Shown: positions 9,306 through 18,595, numbered from the stretch's first letter. The stretch is DNA of 64,000 bases from Palsa-1392 sp963819975 (GCA_963819975.1 CAWFYE010000017.1:62001-126000), one strand, 5' to 3'. Made by a program: numbers and translations. Notes: a model not told the origin generated them from the letters alone.

Positions 9306-9671
9306 ATGTCTGCCGCGAACAACATTGCGATCGTTGAAGACGACGCCAGTTTCAGCCGCGCTCTGGAGCGTCTGTTACAGGCTTCCGGATTTGAAACGCA
9401 GACGTTTACTTCCGCGGAGGGCTTTCTTGCGGGACCCGCGCCGGGATCGTACGACTGCCTGATTCTCGATGTGCACCTGCCGGGCATGTCCGGCCTCGAT
9501 CTGTTTCATCATCTGGCCGCGTCCGCTCCAAATCGCTCCGCGGTTTTTATCAGCGCCCAGGATGAAGATGGCGTGCGGGAGGAAGCTGCCCGCACACCCG
9601 GTTGCAGCTTTCTGCGCAAGCCTTTCGTCAGCGCCGCCCTGCTCGCAGCCGTGCGGACCAGCTTGCAATAA
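9306..9671 (+). CDS. Stand-alone response regulator receiver
   Basis: The 121 residues form a single receiver domain. It has acidic residues EDD near position 10, phospho-acceptor D55 (LILDVHLPGMSGLD), and Lys in RKPF. There is no output domain, so it may relay phosphate, act as a sink for the upstream kinase, or bind a protein partner. It closes the regulator-kinase-receiver cluster, and the sulfatase 1 gene starts 54 bases downstream on the same strand. That makes regulation of the sulfatase block plausible but unproven. Confidence 0.87.
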   Translation: MSAANNIAIVEDDASFSRALERLLQASGFETQTFTSAEGFLAGPAPGSYDCLILDVHLPGMSGLDLFHHLAASAPNRSAVFISAQDEDGVREEAARTPGCSFLRKPFVSAALLAAVRTSLQ

Positions 9672-9725
9672 GACACAAAAAACCAAACGGAGACCAACCA
9701 GAAAGAAAAATAGAAAGACAGAACA

Positions 9726-11447
9726 ATGAAACCAAGAATCATCACACGCAGCGTATCGCTGTTAACCCTCGTGGCAGCGCTCCTCTGCGCTGCGGTTCGA
9801 GCTGAGGCCCAGGCCCAGGCCGGCGGCAAGAAACCAAACATCCTCTTCATCATGGGCGATGACATCGGGATCATGAATGTCGCTGCCTACCACCGCGGGC
9901 TCATGGTCGGGGTAACGCCCAACATCGACCGCATCGGGAAGGAAGGCACGGTGTTCATGACCGCCTACGCGGAGCAGAGCTGCACCGCCGGGCGCACATC
10001 ATTTTTCACCGGTATGAATCCGCTCCGCGCGGGCATGATCATGCCGCAGCTGCCGGGCTCGACCTCATCGCTGTTACCCGGCACGCCGGCGGTCGCCAAA
10101 TTCCTGCTTGATCTCGGCTACAACACCGGAGAATTCGGCAAGAACCACCTCGGCGACAAGACAAACTCGCTGCCGACGGCACATGGCTTTCAGGAGTTCT
10201 GGGGCTACCTGTATCACTTGGACGCGATGCAGGGTGTGAGCTTTCCCGACATCAACAAGTCACCGACGGAGCAAACTGTGGTGCCGCCGTGCAAGAACAC
10301 GCCGGTCAAAGGCCTGGCCGAGGTTCCTGGCGCGATTGATCCCAAAGACGGACTATGCATGACGCCGCCGCGACCCGTTCTCGGCTGCACATCTTCGGAT
10401 GGCACGGAGAAGAATCAGAGCTGCAAGGATGAAGGTCCGCTGACATTGGACCGCTCGAGGACCGTGGACGAGGAGATTTCGGCGAAGGTCGTCGACTTCC
10501 TGGACCGCAACGATCCGAAGAAGACCAACAAGCCATTCTTTTGCTGGTACAACCCGGCGCGCATGCACATTACGACCATGTTTTCGCCCAAGTACGAAGC
10601 CATGCTGGGCGAAAAGGGTGGCCACGACTGGGGTATCAACGAAGTCGGCATGAAACAACTCGACGACAACATTGGCGTCGTGCTGAAGAAGCTCGAGGAC
10701 ATGGGCGAGCTTGATAACACCCTGGTAGTCTTCACCACCGACAACGGGGCCGAGGTCATCACCTACCCGGATGGCGGTGTCACGCCGTTCCGGGGCGGCA
10801 AGCTGACGACTTGGGAAGGCGGCATGCGAGTCCCAATGATGGCCCGTTGGCCCGGACACATCAAGCCGGGCACCACCAACGACCAGATTTTCTCGATGTT
10901 GGACTGGCTGCCCACCCTCGTGAACATCGCCGGAGGCCCCAAGGGCGACGCACTCAAGAAGGAGATCGAGGCCGGCAAGTACCCCGGTATCCTCAAGACC
11001 ACGCTCGATGGCTTTGACCAGCTCCCCTACCTGGAGGGCAAGGGCGACTCTGCGCGCGACCACCTGTTCTATTACAGCGGGACACATCCCTCGGCCGTGC
11101 GCTACAAGAACTGGAAGTTCTACTACGCCATGGCGCCCTCGAATGCGACGGGCGGCCTAATGGGTGTCCAGACTTATCACTGGACACAGGTCGACAACAT
11201 CAAGCGAGATCCATTTGAAACTGCCGTGGGTCAAGATCAGTTGACCTTGCTGGGGATGGGCGGCGCACTGGCCGCGCCGAGCACGGCCTATATCTACGAC
11301 TGGAACCTGCTACCCATCGGGCAGATGTTGTGGATGAAGGAACTGATGACCTACAGGCAATTCCCGGCGCTGCAGACTCCGTCGAGCTACAACCTTGATC
11401 AGATCATCACGGCAATGCAGGAGTCGAACAACGGCGCACACGACTAA
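9726..11447 (+). CDS. Arylsulfatase 1 (Cys-type, exported)
   Basis: The protein has 573 residues with a Sec-type signal peptide (LLTLVAALLCAAVRAEAQA) and no twin-arginine motif. The sulfatase signature is SCTAGRTSFFTG. C86 is the residue converted to formylglycine by an FGE. Metal ligands are visible in ILFIMGDDIG and TTDNGAE. The enzyme hydrolyses sulfate esters in the periplasm; the natural substrate cannot be told from sequence. A paralogue lies at 14407 and an FGE gene at 23230. The gene follows the two-component cluster directly. Confidence 0.92.
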   Translation: MKPRIITRSVSLLTLVAALLCAAVRAEAQAQAGGKKPNILFIMGDDIGIMNVAAYHRGLMVGVTPNIDRIGKEGTVFMTAYAEQSCTAGRTSFFTGMNPLRAGMIMPQLPGSTSSLLPGTPAVAKFLLDLGYNTGEFGKNHLGDKTNSLPTAHGFQEFWGYLYHLDAMQGVSFPDINKSPTEQTVVPPCKNTPVKGLAEVPGAIDPKDGLCMTPPRPVLGCTSSDGTEKNQSCKDEGPLTLDRSRTVDEEISAKVVDFLDRNDPKKTNKPFFCWYNPARMHITTMFSPKYEAMLGEKGGHDWGINEVGMKQLDDNIGVVLKKLEDMGELDNTLVVFTTDNGAEVITYPDGGVTPFRGGKLTTWEGGMRVPMMARWPGHIKPGTTNDQIFSMLDWLPTLVNIAGGPKGDALKKEIEAGKYPGILKTTLDGFDQLPYLEGKGDSARDHLFYYSGTHPSAVRYKNWKFYYAMAPSNATGGLMGVQTYHWTQVDNIKRDPFETAVGQDQLTLLGMGGALAAPSTAYIYDWNLLPIGQMLWMKELMTYRQFPALQTPSSYNLDQIITAMQESNNGAHD

Positions 11448-11538
11448 TACTAGTCATGTGATGGAATGTGATGGAGGGAATGGATTGAAGAATCCAGCGA
11501 TCTCTGTCGGGCCGCCGCCGGTCGTTCCGGTGCAGTAG

Positions 11539-11695
11539 CCCTTCGATTGTGAAACACGCGGGCCGTTGAAAAAAACTGAAACACTAAAATCCTGAAATCC
11601 TGAAATTTGAGTTGTCCGCATACCGGACGGTCTCATTTCAGGTTTCAGCTTTCAGAATTTCAGCTTTCCCTCAGCGGCCCGCGACTTCACCAGCG
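11539..11695 (+). repeat. Hairpin intergenic repeat, copy 1
   Basis: The element is bounded by CGGGCCG (11559-11565) and CGGCCCG (11675-11681). Inside it has nested arms of the CTGAAATT / ATTTCAG type around a core TTTGAGTTGTCCGCATACCG. Copies 2 and 3 lie after the next two genes. It fills the gap between sulfatase 1 and the beta-barrel gene, and may fold in RNA to pause, protect or terminate transcripts, or be a small non-autonomous element. Confidence 0.8.
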
Positions 11696-11746
11696 AACAC
11701 GGCGATTTTCGCAGAAACCAAAGCCGAAAACCGAAATACACAACCA

Positions 11747-12640
11747 ATGAAACCCAACCTAATCACACGCGGCCTGTCGCTCTTGGCCGCGGCCGCTGCG
11801 CTCTCGTGCGGGACGATTCCAATTTGCGCGGCCGAGCCCATCTCGAGCACGGCCGATTCCGGCGACGCCGCAGATAGCAAGGAGGCCCTGGCCAAGGCCG
11901 CGCAGAACCCGATCGCCAACATGATCAGCCTGCCACTCCAGAACAATTTCAACTTTGGCATCGGGCCGAATGACGTGATGCAGTATAACCTCAACATTCA
12001 GCCGGTGATCCCGATTCACCTCAACGAAGACTGGAATCTGATCACCCGCACCATCATTCCAATCATCAATCAGCCTTCACCCGCGCCCGGGGTGCGGAGC
12101 GCCTTTGGCCTGGGTGACATCAATCCGCAGTTCTACTTCTCTCCGGCGAAACCGGGCGGTCTCATCTGGGGCATTGGTCCGACCTTCACCTTCCCGACGG
12201 CGACCGAGTCAATCCTGGGGGCGGACAAATGGAGCGCGGGTCCAGCCGTTGTGGCGCTGACCATCCAGGGCCACTGGGTCATTGGAGCAGTGGCCAACCA
12301 GCAATGGTCCTTTGCCGGCGGGGGAAACAAGAACGTGAGTGCGCTCCTGGTCCAGCCCTTTGTCAATTACAACCTGAAGGACGGCTGGTATCTGGTCACG
12401 GCTCCGATTATCACGGCCAACTGGGAAGCCGACAAGGGCGATAAGTGGACGGTACCGTTGGGCGCCGGCGTGGGAAAGATCTTCAAGATCGGCAAACAAT
12501 CCTTCAATTCCCAGATTCAGGCTTTCTACAATGTCGAGAAGCCCGAGTTTGGGCCTGACTGGGGGCTTCGTTTCCAAGTGCAACTCCTCTTCCCGCAGGG
12601 GAAACACGCCGCTCCAAAGCCGTCTTCCCACGCGAAGTAG
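11747..12640 (+). CDS. Predicted outer-membrane beta-barrel protein
   Basis: The protein has 297 residues. The signal peptide ends near ICAAEP, followed by about 250 residues of alternating amphipathic strands (QYNLNIQPVIPIHL, DWNLITRTIIPI, GLIWGIGPTFTFPT) and a last strand LRFQVQLLF ending in Phe, as outer-membrane barrels do. Databases often label this family neuromedin U, a meaningless transfer. The start at 11747 is preferred, because the frame upstream is repeat sequence and the signal peptide begins MKPNLITRGLS, much like the sulfatase 1 start MKPRIITRSVS. It probably serves as a pore for the sulfatase module. Confidence 0.75.
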   Translation: MKPNLITRGLSLLAAAAALSCGTIPICAAEPISSTADSGDAADSKEALAKAAQNPIANMISLPLQNNFNFGIGPNDVMQYNLNIQPVIPIHLNEDWNLITRTIIPIINQPSPAPGVRSAFGLGDINPQFYFSPAKPGGLIWGIGPTFTFPTATESILGADKWSAGPAVVALTIQGHWVIGAVANQQWSFAGGGNKNVSALLVQPFVNYNLKDGWYLVTAPIITANWEADKGDKWTVPLGAGVGKIFKIGKQSFNSQIQAFYNVEKPEFGPDWGLRFQVQLLFPQGKHAAPKPSSHAK

Positions 12641-12671
12641 CCGGGCTCCATTTTCAAGGTGCATGACAAAT

Positions 12672-12797
12672 CCCTTCGATGCGAAACACGCGGGCCGTTG
12701 AAAAAATTTGAAACGCTGAAATGCTGAAATTTGAGTTGTCCGCATACCGGAAGTTCCAATTTCAGCTTTTCCCTCAGCGGCCCGCGACTTCAACACC
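12672..12797 (+). repeat. Hairpin intergenic repeat, copy 2
   Basis: The boundary arms CGGGCCG (12691-12697) and CGGCCCG (12778-12784) are both perfect. The core TTTGAGTTGTCCGCATACCG is identical to copy 1. It separates the beta-barrel and Sel1-repeat genes. Confidence 0.82.
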
Positions 12798-12816
12798 GAA
12801 AAGATCGAAGGACCAA

Positions 12817-13491
12817 ATGAAGACTGTGAAACAAACCGTTCGCTTCGCTACTGCCAGCCTGGTGTTGGCGGTGACTTTCAGCCTCCTGAACAGTCCCGCC
12901 CGGGCGGGTTTGAAGGAAGGCGCGGCGGCTTATGAAGCCGGAAATGTTCCGCTGGCAGTCAAGGAGTTTCGCGCCGGTGCGGAAAAGGGTGAAGCCGATT
13001 GCCAGTTCAATCTGGCTTTGATGTACGAGAAAGGAATCGGAGTCACCCAGGACGAAAAGGAAGCGGTTGTATGGTATCGAAAATCCGCCGAGCAGGGCAA
13101 TGCCAACGCGCAATTCAATCTGGGCGTGCTGTATGAAAATGGCCGCGGCTGTGCGGTTGATTTTGCGCAAGCCAATCAGTGGTATCGCAAGGCGTCGGTC
13201 CAGGGCGATGCGCTGGCCATCGGCAATCTCGGCATGCTGTATCTGCGCGGCGATGGCGTAAAGGCTGACAAAATCGCCGGTCTGGCCTTGCTCCTCCAGT
13301 CAGCGACCATGGACGGTTCACCCGAAAACAATGCCAAAATGAACATTGCAACAACGAAGGGTCTGACCGCCGAAATGGTCGCCGCGGCCCAGAAGCTGGC
13401 GGACGAGCTGGGGAAATCCAAAAACCTGCTGATACCGCTGGACGAGTATTTGAAAAGCACGGCGACCAGTCCCGCTGTTGAAAAAAACTGA
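12817..13491 (+). CDS. Sel1-like repeat protein, exported
   Basis: The protein has 224 residues. A signal peptide (FATASLVLAVTFSLLNSPARA) is followed by about four Sel1-type helical repeats (LKEGAAAYEAGNVPLAVKEF, ADCQFNLALMYEKGIGV, NANAQFNLGVLYENGRGC, ALAIGNLGMLYLRGDGV). Such repeats bind other proteins; this one acts in the periplasm or on the surface. The ATG at 12817 has GAAGGA upstream. The last codons (VEKN) are read from repeat copy 3, so the original C-terminus may have been altered by that element. Confidence 0.88.
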   Translation: MKTVKQTVRFATASLVLAVTFSLLNSPARAGLKEGAAAYEAGNVPLAVKEFRAGAEKGEADCQFNLALMYEKGIGVTQDEKEAVVWYRKSAEQGNANAQFNLGVLYENGRGCAVDFAQANQWYRKASVQGDALAIGNLGMLYLRGDGVKADKIAGLALLLQSATMDGSPENNAKMNIATTKGLTAEMVAAAQKLADELGKSKNLLIPLDEYLKSTATSPAVEKN

Positions 13492-13588
13492 AACGCTAAA
13501 AACTGAAATCCTGAAATTTGAGTTGTTCGCATACCGGAAGTTCCTATTTCAGCTTTTCCCTCTGCGGCCTGCGAATTCACGAGCGAAA
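13470..13588 (+). repeat. Hairpin intergenic repeat, copy 3 (worn)
   Basis: The core TTTGAGTTGTTCGCATACCG differs from copies 1 and 2 at one base. The outer arms are worn (CCCGCTG and CGGCCTG), so the long stem is weaker. It overlaps the 3' end of the Sel1-repeat gene and supplies its stop codon. Confidence 0.8.
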
Positions 13589-13622
13589 CAAAATCCATCC
13601 CCCGGAGTTTTCGGGACCCAAC

Positions 13623-14210
13623 ATGCACGAGCAACTCCAAGCCATCATTACGGTGCTGTCACTGATCAATCCGGCGATCTGTGCAGCGATGTTTGCGCGG
13701 GCGGTGACCGGGCAATCGCTGAGTGGAAAGATGTCCGACGCGGCCCGCGCAGCCGGAGCGATCCTGATCATCCTCACGCTCGCCGCTCTGCTCGGGATGC
13801 AGTTGCTACACCTCTTTGGCGTCTCGCTCGACGCCTTCATGGTCGCAGGTGGCGGCGTGCTGGCCTGGATGGGGTTTGCCATGCTTAGTAGGCAACCGGC
13901 GGCCGTGGATGCAAAATCCGCGCCGTCACTCACGCCGCTCATTCTCTTTGCCGCCAGCCCGGGAACCATCACAGGAGTCATCACGCTTTCCGTCGCGCAC
14001 ACGCGAATGAAATTGCCCGTCACCTCACTCATCGCCATCGGCGTCGCGACTGGCATCACCTGGCTGGCGATGGTGCTCGTGGCGCACTTTGGCGGTAAAG
14101 CCGGTGGCGGCGGATTCCTGCGGGATACGCTCACCCGCTTCATGGGATTGATCGTCCTATCCATGGGCGTGCAATTCGCCCTCACCGGCTACCACGCGTT
14201 TATGAAATGA
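13623..14210 (+). CDS. MarC family inner-membrane protein
   Basis: The protein has 195 residues and about six membrane helices. It shows the MarC pattern: an N-terminal LINPAICAAMF, a central TPLILFAASPGTITGVITL and a closing FMGLIVLSMGVQF. The family was once linked to multiple antibiotic resistance, but its real role is unknown. The ATG at 13623 is chosen because the open frame upstream of it is repeat copy 3. It sits between the Sel1-repeat gene and sulfatase 2. Confidence 0.85.
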   Translation: MHEQLQAIITVLSLINPAICAAMFARAVTGQSLSGKMSDAARAAGAILIILTLAALLGMQLLHLFGVSLDAFMVAGGGVLAWMGFAMLSRQPAAVDAKSAPSLTPLILFAASPGTITGVITLSVAHTRMKLPVTSLIAIGVATGITWLAMVLVAHFGGKAGGGGFLRDTLTRFMGLIVLSMGVQFALTGYHAFMK

Positions 14211-14406
14211 ATACGCCGGCACCCTCGCACTTTAACCCAACGAAGCCGTTCCGAAAGGCACCTGACAATTGACTAATCCTACCCCGTTGAAAGTATTCGT
14301 CCGAAATTTATTGACCGCCCCCATCGATCCTCGCACGCTCCATTTTTCGCGAACCTTCGCCACCGATGTTCCTTGAACTGGAAAATCCTGACAGCAAAAC
14401 CAAATC

Positions 14407-15963
14407 ATGAAACTACTAAAACACGCACTTACTTTCGCCGTCGGGTTGGCGCTCCTCGGTGCCACCGCCTCAGCTCACGCGGCAGCAGGCAAGAAACCCA
14501 ATATCCTCATCCTCTGGGGCGATGACATCGGCTACTGGAACGTCAGCGCTTATAACCAGGGCATGATGGGTTACAAGACCCCCAACATTGATCGCATCGC
14601 GAAAGAAGGCGCGCTCTTCACCGACTGGTACGGCCAGCAAAGCTGCACCGCCGGCCGCTCGTGCTTTATTACCGGCCAGTCGGGCTTCCGCACGGGCATG
14701 CTCAAGGTCGGGCTGCCGGGCGCGAAGGAAGGTTTGCAGGCGCGCGACGTGACGATTGCCGAGTTACTCAAGGCACAGGGCTACATCACGGGACAGTTCG
14801 GCAAGAACCACCTCGGCGACCGTGATGAACATCTGCCCACGGCGCATGGCTTCGGCGAGTTTTACGGTTCGCTCTATCACTTGAACGCCGAGGAAGAACC
14901 GGAGAATCCCGACTACTTCAAGGACCCGGAGATGCGAAAGAAGTATGGCACGCGCGGAGTGATCCATAGTTGGGCGAATCCGGACGGCACGCAGAAGATC
15001 GAGAGCACCGGCGCGCTGAACACGAAACGCATGGAAACGGTGGATGAAGAATTCACCAAAGAGGCGCTGCGCTTCATGACCGACGCGAAGAAGGCGGACA
15101 AGCCGTTCTTCCTCTGGTGGAACGCCACCCGCATGCACATCTGGACACACCTGAGCCCGAAATGGGAAGGCAAAACCGGTCTCGGCGTCTATCCCGACGG
15201 CATGCTCGAACATGATTTCATGGTCGGCGAGATTCTCGACAAGCTGAAAGAGCTTGGCCTCGAAGAGAACACGATCGTAATGTATTCGACCGACAATGGC
15301 GCGGAGAAGTTCTCCTGGCCAGATGGTGGCACGTCGCCATTCCGAAACGAAAAGGCGAGCAACTGGGAAGGCGCCTACCGCGTGCCCTGTGCGATTCGCT
15401 GGCCCGGTGTGATCAAGCCCGGCTCTGTTTTCAACGACATCTTCTCACACGAGGACATGCTGCCCACGCTCCTCGCCGCCGCCGGCGTGCCCGACGTGAA
15501 GGAGCAGTTACTAAAGGGAATGAAAGTCGGCGATAAAACCTTCAAGGTTCATCTCGACGGTTACAACCTCTCCGACACCCTGGCCGGCAAGGCGCCCACC
15601 CCGCGGAAGGAGTTTTTCTACTTCAATGACGACGGCTCACTTGTTGGATTGCGTTACCAGCAATACAAAATCGTTTTTGCCGAGCAGCGCGCGACCGGTC
15701 TGGATGTCTGGCAGGACCCTTTCATACCGCTGCGCTTTCCCAAGCTCTTCAATCTGCGCTCTGATCCGTTTGAGACTGCGGATCACGAAAGCATTAATTA
15801 CGGGAAGTGGCGGGTCGATCACGCTTTCGTTTTGGTCCCGGCGCAGCAGTATGTGGGGCAATTCCTGTCCTCGTTTAAGGAATTCCCGCCGAGCCAGAAG
15901 GCAGGCAGCTTCTCGCTGGACGACGCGATGTCGACACTCTTGAACGGGACAAACAGAGACTAA
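14407..15963 (+). CDS. Arylsulfatase 2 (Cys-type, exported)
   Basis: The protein has 518 residues and a Sec signal peptide (LTFAVGLALLGATASAHAA). It carries the same signature as sulfatase 1 (SCTAGRSCFITG), with formylglycine precursor C80. Metal-site motifs are ILILWGDDIG and STDNGAE. It is clearly a paralogue of sulfatase 1, but the insert regions differ (for example NAEEEPENPDYF), so substrates may differ too. The DUF4239 gene starts 33 bases downstream, suggesting one transcript. Confidence 0.92.
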   Translation: MKLLKHALTFAVGLALLGATASAHAAAGKKPNILILWGDDIGYWNVSAYNQGMMGYKTPNIDRIAKEGALFTDWYGQQSCTAGRSCFITGQSGFRTGMLKVGLPGAKEGLQARDVTIAELLKAQGYITGQFGKNHLGDRDEHLPTAHGFGEFYGSLYHLNAEEEPENPDYFKDPEMRKKYGTRGVIHSWANPDGTQKIESTGALNTKRMETVDEEFTKEALRFMTDAKKADKPFFLWWNATRMHIWTHLSPKWEGKTGLGVYPDGMLEHDFMVGEILDKLKELGLEENTIVMYSTDNGAEKFSWPDGGTSPFRNEKASNWEGAYRVPCAIRWPGVIKPGSVFNDIFSHEDMLPTLLAAAGVPDVKEQLLKGMKVGDKTFKVHLDGYNLSDTLAGKAPTPRKEFFYFNDDGSLVGLRYQQYKIVFAEQRATGLDVWQDPFIPLRFPKLFNLRSDPFETADHESINYGKWRVDHAFVLVPAQQYVGQFLSSFKEFPPSQKAGSFSLDDAMSTLLNGTNRD

Positions 15964-15996
15964 CCTGCAAAGGCCGGCCGGGAAGCAAAGAGCGAC

Positions 15997-16764
15997 GTGA
16001 CTCACTATCCTGTTCTTGTTTTTCTTTTCTCGTTCCTCCTCCTCTGGCTCGCCGGCTGGATCGGTTGGTCGTTACTGAGAAAGAAGCGCGCCCTCGACGA
16101 GGACTCGCGTCAGGATTTCGGCTTTATCCTGGCTGGAATGCTGACCCTGCTCGCTCTCCTCATCGGGTTCAGCTTTTCCATGGCCATGGGCCGCTACGAC
16201 CTGCGTAAAACCTACGAAGAGGCGGAGGCCAACGCGATCGGGACGGAGTACGTCCGCGCCGACCTCCTGCCGGCCGCGGATGCGGCGAACATCCGGGCGC
16301 TGCTGAAAAAATATCTCGAACAGCGGGTTTTGTTCTATCTGGCTCACGCTGAAAAGGAGTTTCAGGGGATCAATGCCCGAACCGCAGAGCTGCAGAACGA
16401 GTTGTGGTCCGCGGTTCGTGCTCCGGCCGCGGCGCAGCCAAACCCGGTTGTCGCCCTGGCCGTTGTAGGCATGAATGATGTCTTGAATTCACAGAGCTAC
16501 ACTCAGGCTGCCTACTGGAATCGAATCCCACCGGCGGCCTGGACAGTCCTGGTTGCAATGGCGGTCGGCTGCAGTCTGCTCATCGGCTACGGCTTGAAAA
16601 GCGCCCGAGCGGGATCCAAACTGCTTCCGATTTTACCTCTGGGCGCCTCGATCGCTTTCCTGTTCATCGCCGACCTCGACGCTCCCCGTCACGGCATCAT
16701 GCGCGTGAAACCACAAAATCTGCTCAGCCTCGCGAAATCATTGGCCCAAAATCGTGCCCAATAA
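15997..16764 (+). CDS. DUF4239 (bestrophin-like) membrane protein
   Basis: The protein has 255 residues. Two helices at the N-terminus flank an RKKRALDEDSRQDFG loop, and two more lie near the C-terminus (VLVAMAVGCSLLIGYGL, LLPILPLGASIAFLFIADLD). The motif LLIGFSFSMAMGRYDLRK is conserved in the family. Function is unknown; the likeness to bestrophin anion channels is distant. The start is GTG at 15997. It follows sulfatase 2 closely and is related to the gene at 18787 and the stub at 3827. Confidence 0.85.
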   Translation: MTHYPVLVFLFSFLLLWLAGWIGWSLLRKKRALDEDSRQDFGFILAGMLTLLALLIGFSFSMAMGRYDLRKTYEEAEANAIGTEYVRADLLPAADAANIRALLKKYLEQRVLFYLAHAEKEFQGINARTAELQNELWSAVRAPAAAQPNPVVALAVVGMNDVLNSQSYTQAAYWNRIPPAAWTVLVAMAVGCSLLIGYGLKSARAGSKLLPILPLGASIAFLFIADLDAPRHGIMRVKPQNLLSLAKSLAQNRAQ

Positions 16765-16961
16765 TCCAATTCAGCGGACACTTCGGGAACGCCGCTCCCT
16801 CCGTCGTCCATGGGACAAGCGCGAAAGTTGTCGATTCCTGATCGGCGACCTGATAACACAAGTCATCGGTCCGATTCCAAGCCCAGCGCCCGGTTGGGAC
16901 AGTTGCGATTGGCCGGGGCAGAATTCACTAAACGAACACTAACCATAAACAAAAGGAAATA

Positions 16962-17495
16962 ATGATACATACACATCGCATTACAAAAATCGCCGCCCTG
17001 CTCACGCTGGTGCTGGCTACCACGTTCACCGCTCAGGCGGGAGATTTGAAGGCCAAGTCGGCGGAGGCCATGCAAAACTTCAAGTCGGCGGATCCAGGCC
17101 TAAGCAAATTCTTCCAGGAGTCCGCCGGCTACGCCATCCTGCCTTCGGTCGGCGAAGCTGGATTGGTTTTTGGGGGCGAGCGCGGCGACGGCCTTGTCTA
17201 TAAAAACGGCAAAGTCATCGGCAGCGTGACCATGGACGAACTCAGCCTCGGAGCGGAGGCGGGCGCCGGGAGGTTCTCGGAAATCATCTTCTTCGAAAAC
17301 GACGCCACACTTAAGGCCTTCAAGGAATCCAAATTTGTCATGAGTGGCGAGGCGAAGGCGACGGTCGCTGCCTCGGGCGTGGCTGAAAACGCCAGGTACG
17401 CGCAAGGCGTGCTGGTGTTCACGCTGCCCAAGGGCGGGGCTATGGTTGCGGCTGACCTGGGCGGGCAGAAGTTCAAATTCAAGCCGATGGAGTAA
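16962..17495 (+). CDS. SYLF/Ysc84-type lipid-binding protein, exported
   Basis: The protein has 177 residues. The signal peptide ends at AQAG, and a single SYLF domain follows (FQESAGYAILPSVGEAGLVF, GGERGDGLVYKNGKVIGSVT, SLGAEAGAG). Eukaryotic relatives bind phosphoinositides and actin; bacterial members are secreted and poorly understood, with lipid binding inferred. The start has AAAGGAAAT upstream. A strong hairpin lies after its stop codon. Confidence 0.88.
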   Translation: MIHTHRITKIAALLTLVLATTFTAQAGDLKAKSAEAMQNFKSADPGLSKFFQESAGYAILPSVGEAGLVFGGERGDGLVYKNGKVIGSVTMDELSLGAEAGAGRFSEIIFFENDATLKAFKESKFVMSGEAKATVAASGVAENARYAQGVLVFTLPKGGAMVAADLGGQKFKFKPME

Positions 17496-17538
17496 TCCGC
17501 CGAGTTCTAACTGTCAGAATATTGAGCTGAAGGACAGG

Positions 17539-17564
17539 AAGGAACCGGGGGGTCCCGGTTCCTT
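17539..17564 (+). terminator. Strong hairpin between SYLF and HAD genes
   Basis: Eleven perfect base pairs (AAGGAACCGGG with CCCGGTTCCTT) close a GGGT loop, 43 bases after the SYLF stop codon. The following bases are pyrimidine-rich (CGCTTCCTTC) but not a pure T-run. A terminator or an RNA-stabilising stem is likely. Confidence 0.6.
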
Positions 17565-17596
17565 CGCTTCCTTCAATGTGTGAAAAAGAGAAATAC

Positions 17597-18595
17597 ATGA
17601 TTATGAAACCAATTCGTTATGCATTGATCCTGCTGGCAATTTCTTTCGCCAGCCTTAATACTGTTCAAGCTCAAGACCCTCTTCCTTCGTGGAACGATGG
17701 TCCGACGAAAAAGTCCATCACAGACTTCGTCGCGAAAGTCACTAAGGAAGGCTCTCCGGACTTCGTCCCGGTGCCGGAACGCATCGCGACATTCGACAAT
17801 GACGGCACGCTCTGGTGCGAACAGCCGATGTATTTCCAGCTCTTTTTCGCGCTCGACCGAATGAAAAAGCTCGCGCCCGAACACCCGGAGTGGAAGGACA
17901 AAGAACCGTTTGCCTCGCTCCTCAAGGGCGACGTGAAAACCGCGCTGACGGGCGGGGAACACGCCATCGCCGAAATCATCATGGCAACCCACGCCGGCAT
18001 GACCACGGCGGATTTCGAGCAGATCGTCAAGGATTGGGTCGCGACGGCGAAACATCCGAAATACAAGGAGCTCTTTACGGACTGCATCTATCAGCCAATG
18101 CACGAGCTACTCGACTACCTGCGCGCGAATGCCTTTAAGACCTTTATCGTCTCCGGCGGCGGCATCGAATTCATGCGTCCGTGGACGGAGAAAGTGTATG
18201 GCATCCCGCCGGAACAGGTTGTCGGAAGCAGCATCAAGACGCAGTACGAAATGCGCAAAGGAAAGCCGGTTCTGATGCGACTGCCAGCGATGAACTTCAT
18301 CGACGACAAGACCGGCAAACCGGTCGGCATCAATTCGCACATCGGCCGCCGGCCTATCGCGGCGTTCGGCAATTCAGATGGCGACCAGCAGATGCTGGAA
18401 TGGACACAAGCCGGCAGCGGCGCACGACTGCTGATGCTCGTGCACCACGATGACGCCGAGCGCGAATATGCCTACGGCGCGAACTCGAAGATCGGCACTT
18501 TCAGCGACGCCCTCATGGCCGAGGCAAAGAAAGATGAATGGACGATCATCAGCATGAAGAATGACTGGAAGAAAATCTTCGCCTTCGAGAAATAA
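17597..18595 (+). CDS. Exported HAD-superfamily phosphatase
   Basis: The protein has 332 residues and a signal peptide ending near TVQAQ. HAD motif I is FDNDGTLW (D67 nucleophile, D69 acid-base). Motif II is in FIVSGGG, and the last acidic motif is GNSDGDQQML. It looks like the phosphoserine phosphatase branch of HAD, but exported, so it probably removes phosphate from small molecules in the periplasm. The start at 17597 (MIMKP) has AAAGAG upstream; an ATG at 17576 is possible. Confidence 0.85.
   Translation: MIMKPIRYALILLAISFASLNTVQAQDPLPSWNDGPTKKSITDFVAKVTKEGSPDFVPVPERIATFDNDGTLWCEQPMYFQLFFALDRMKKLAPEHPEWKDKEPFASLLKGDVKTALTGGEHAIAEIIMATHAGMTTADFEQIVKDWVATAKHPKYKELFTDCIYQPMHELLDYLRANAFKTFIVSGGGIEFMRPWTEKVYGIPPEQVVGSSIKTQYEMRKGKPVLMRLPAMNFIDDKTGKPVGINSHIGRRPIAAFGNSDGDQQMLEWTQAGSGARLLMLVHHDDAEREYAYGANSKIGTFSDALMAEAKKDEWTIISMKNDWKKIFAFEK

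Noticed and set aside
16754..16942. 62-codon frame overlapping the end of the DUF4239 gene
   Set aside because: It has no ribosome site and an irregular composition, and ends before the SYLF gene without any recognisable motif.
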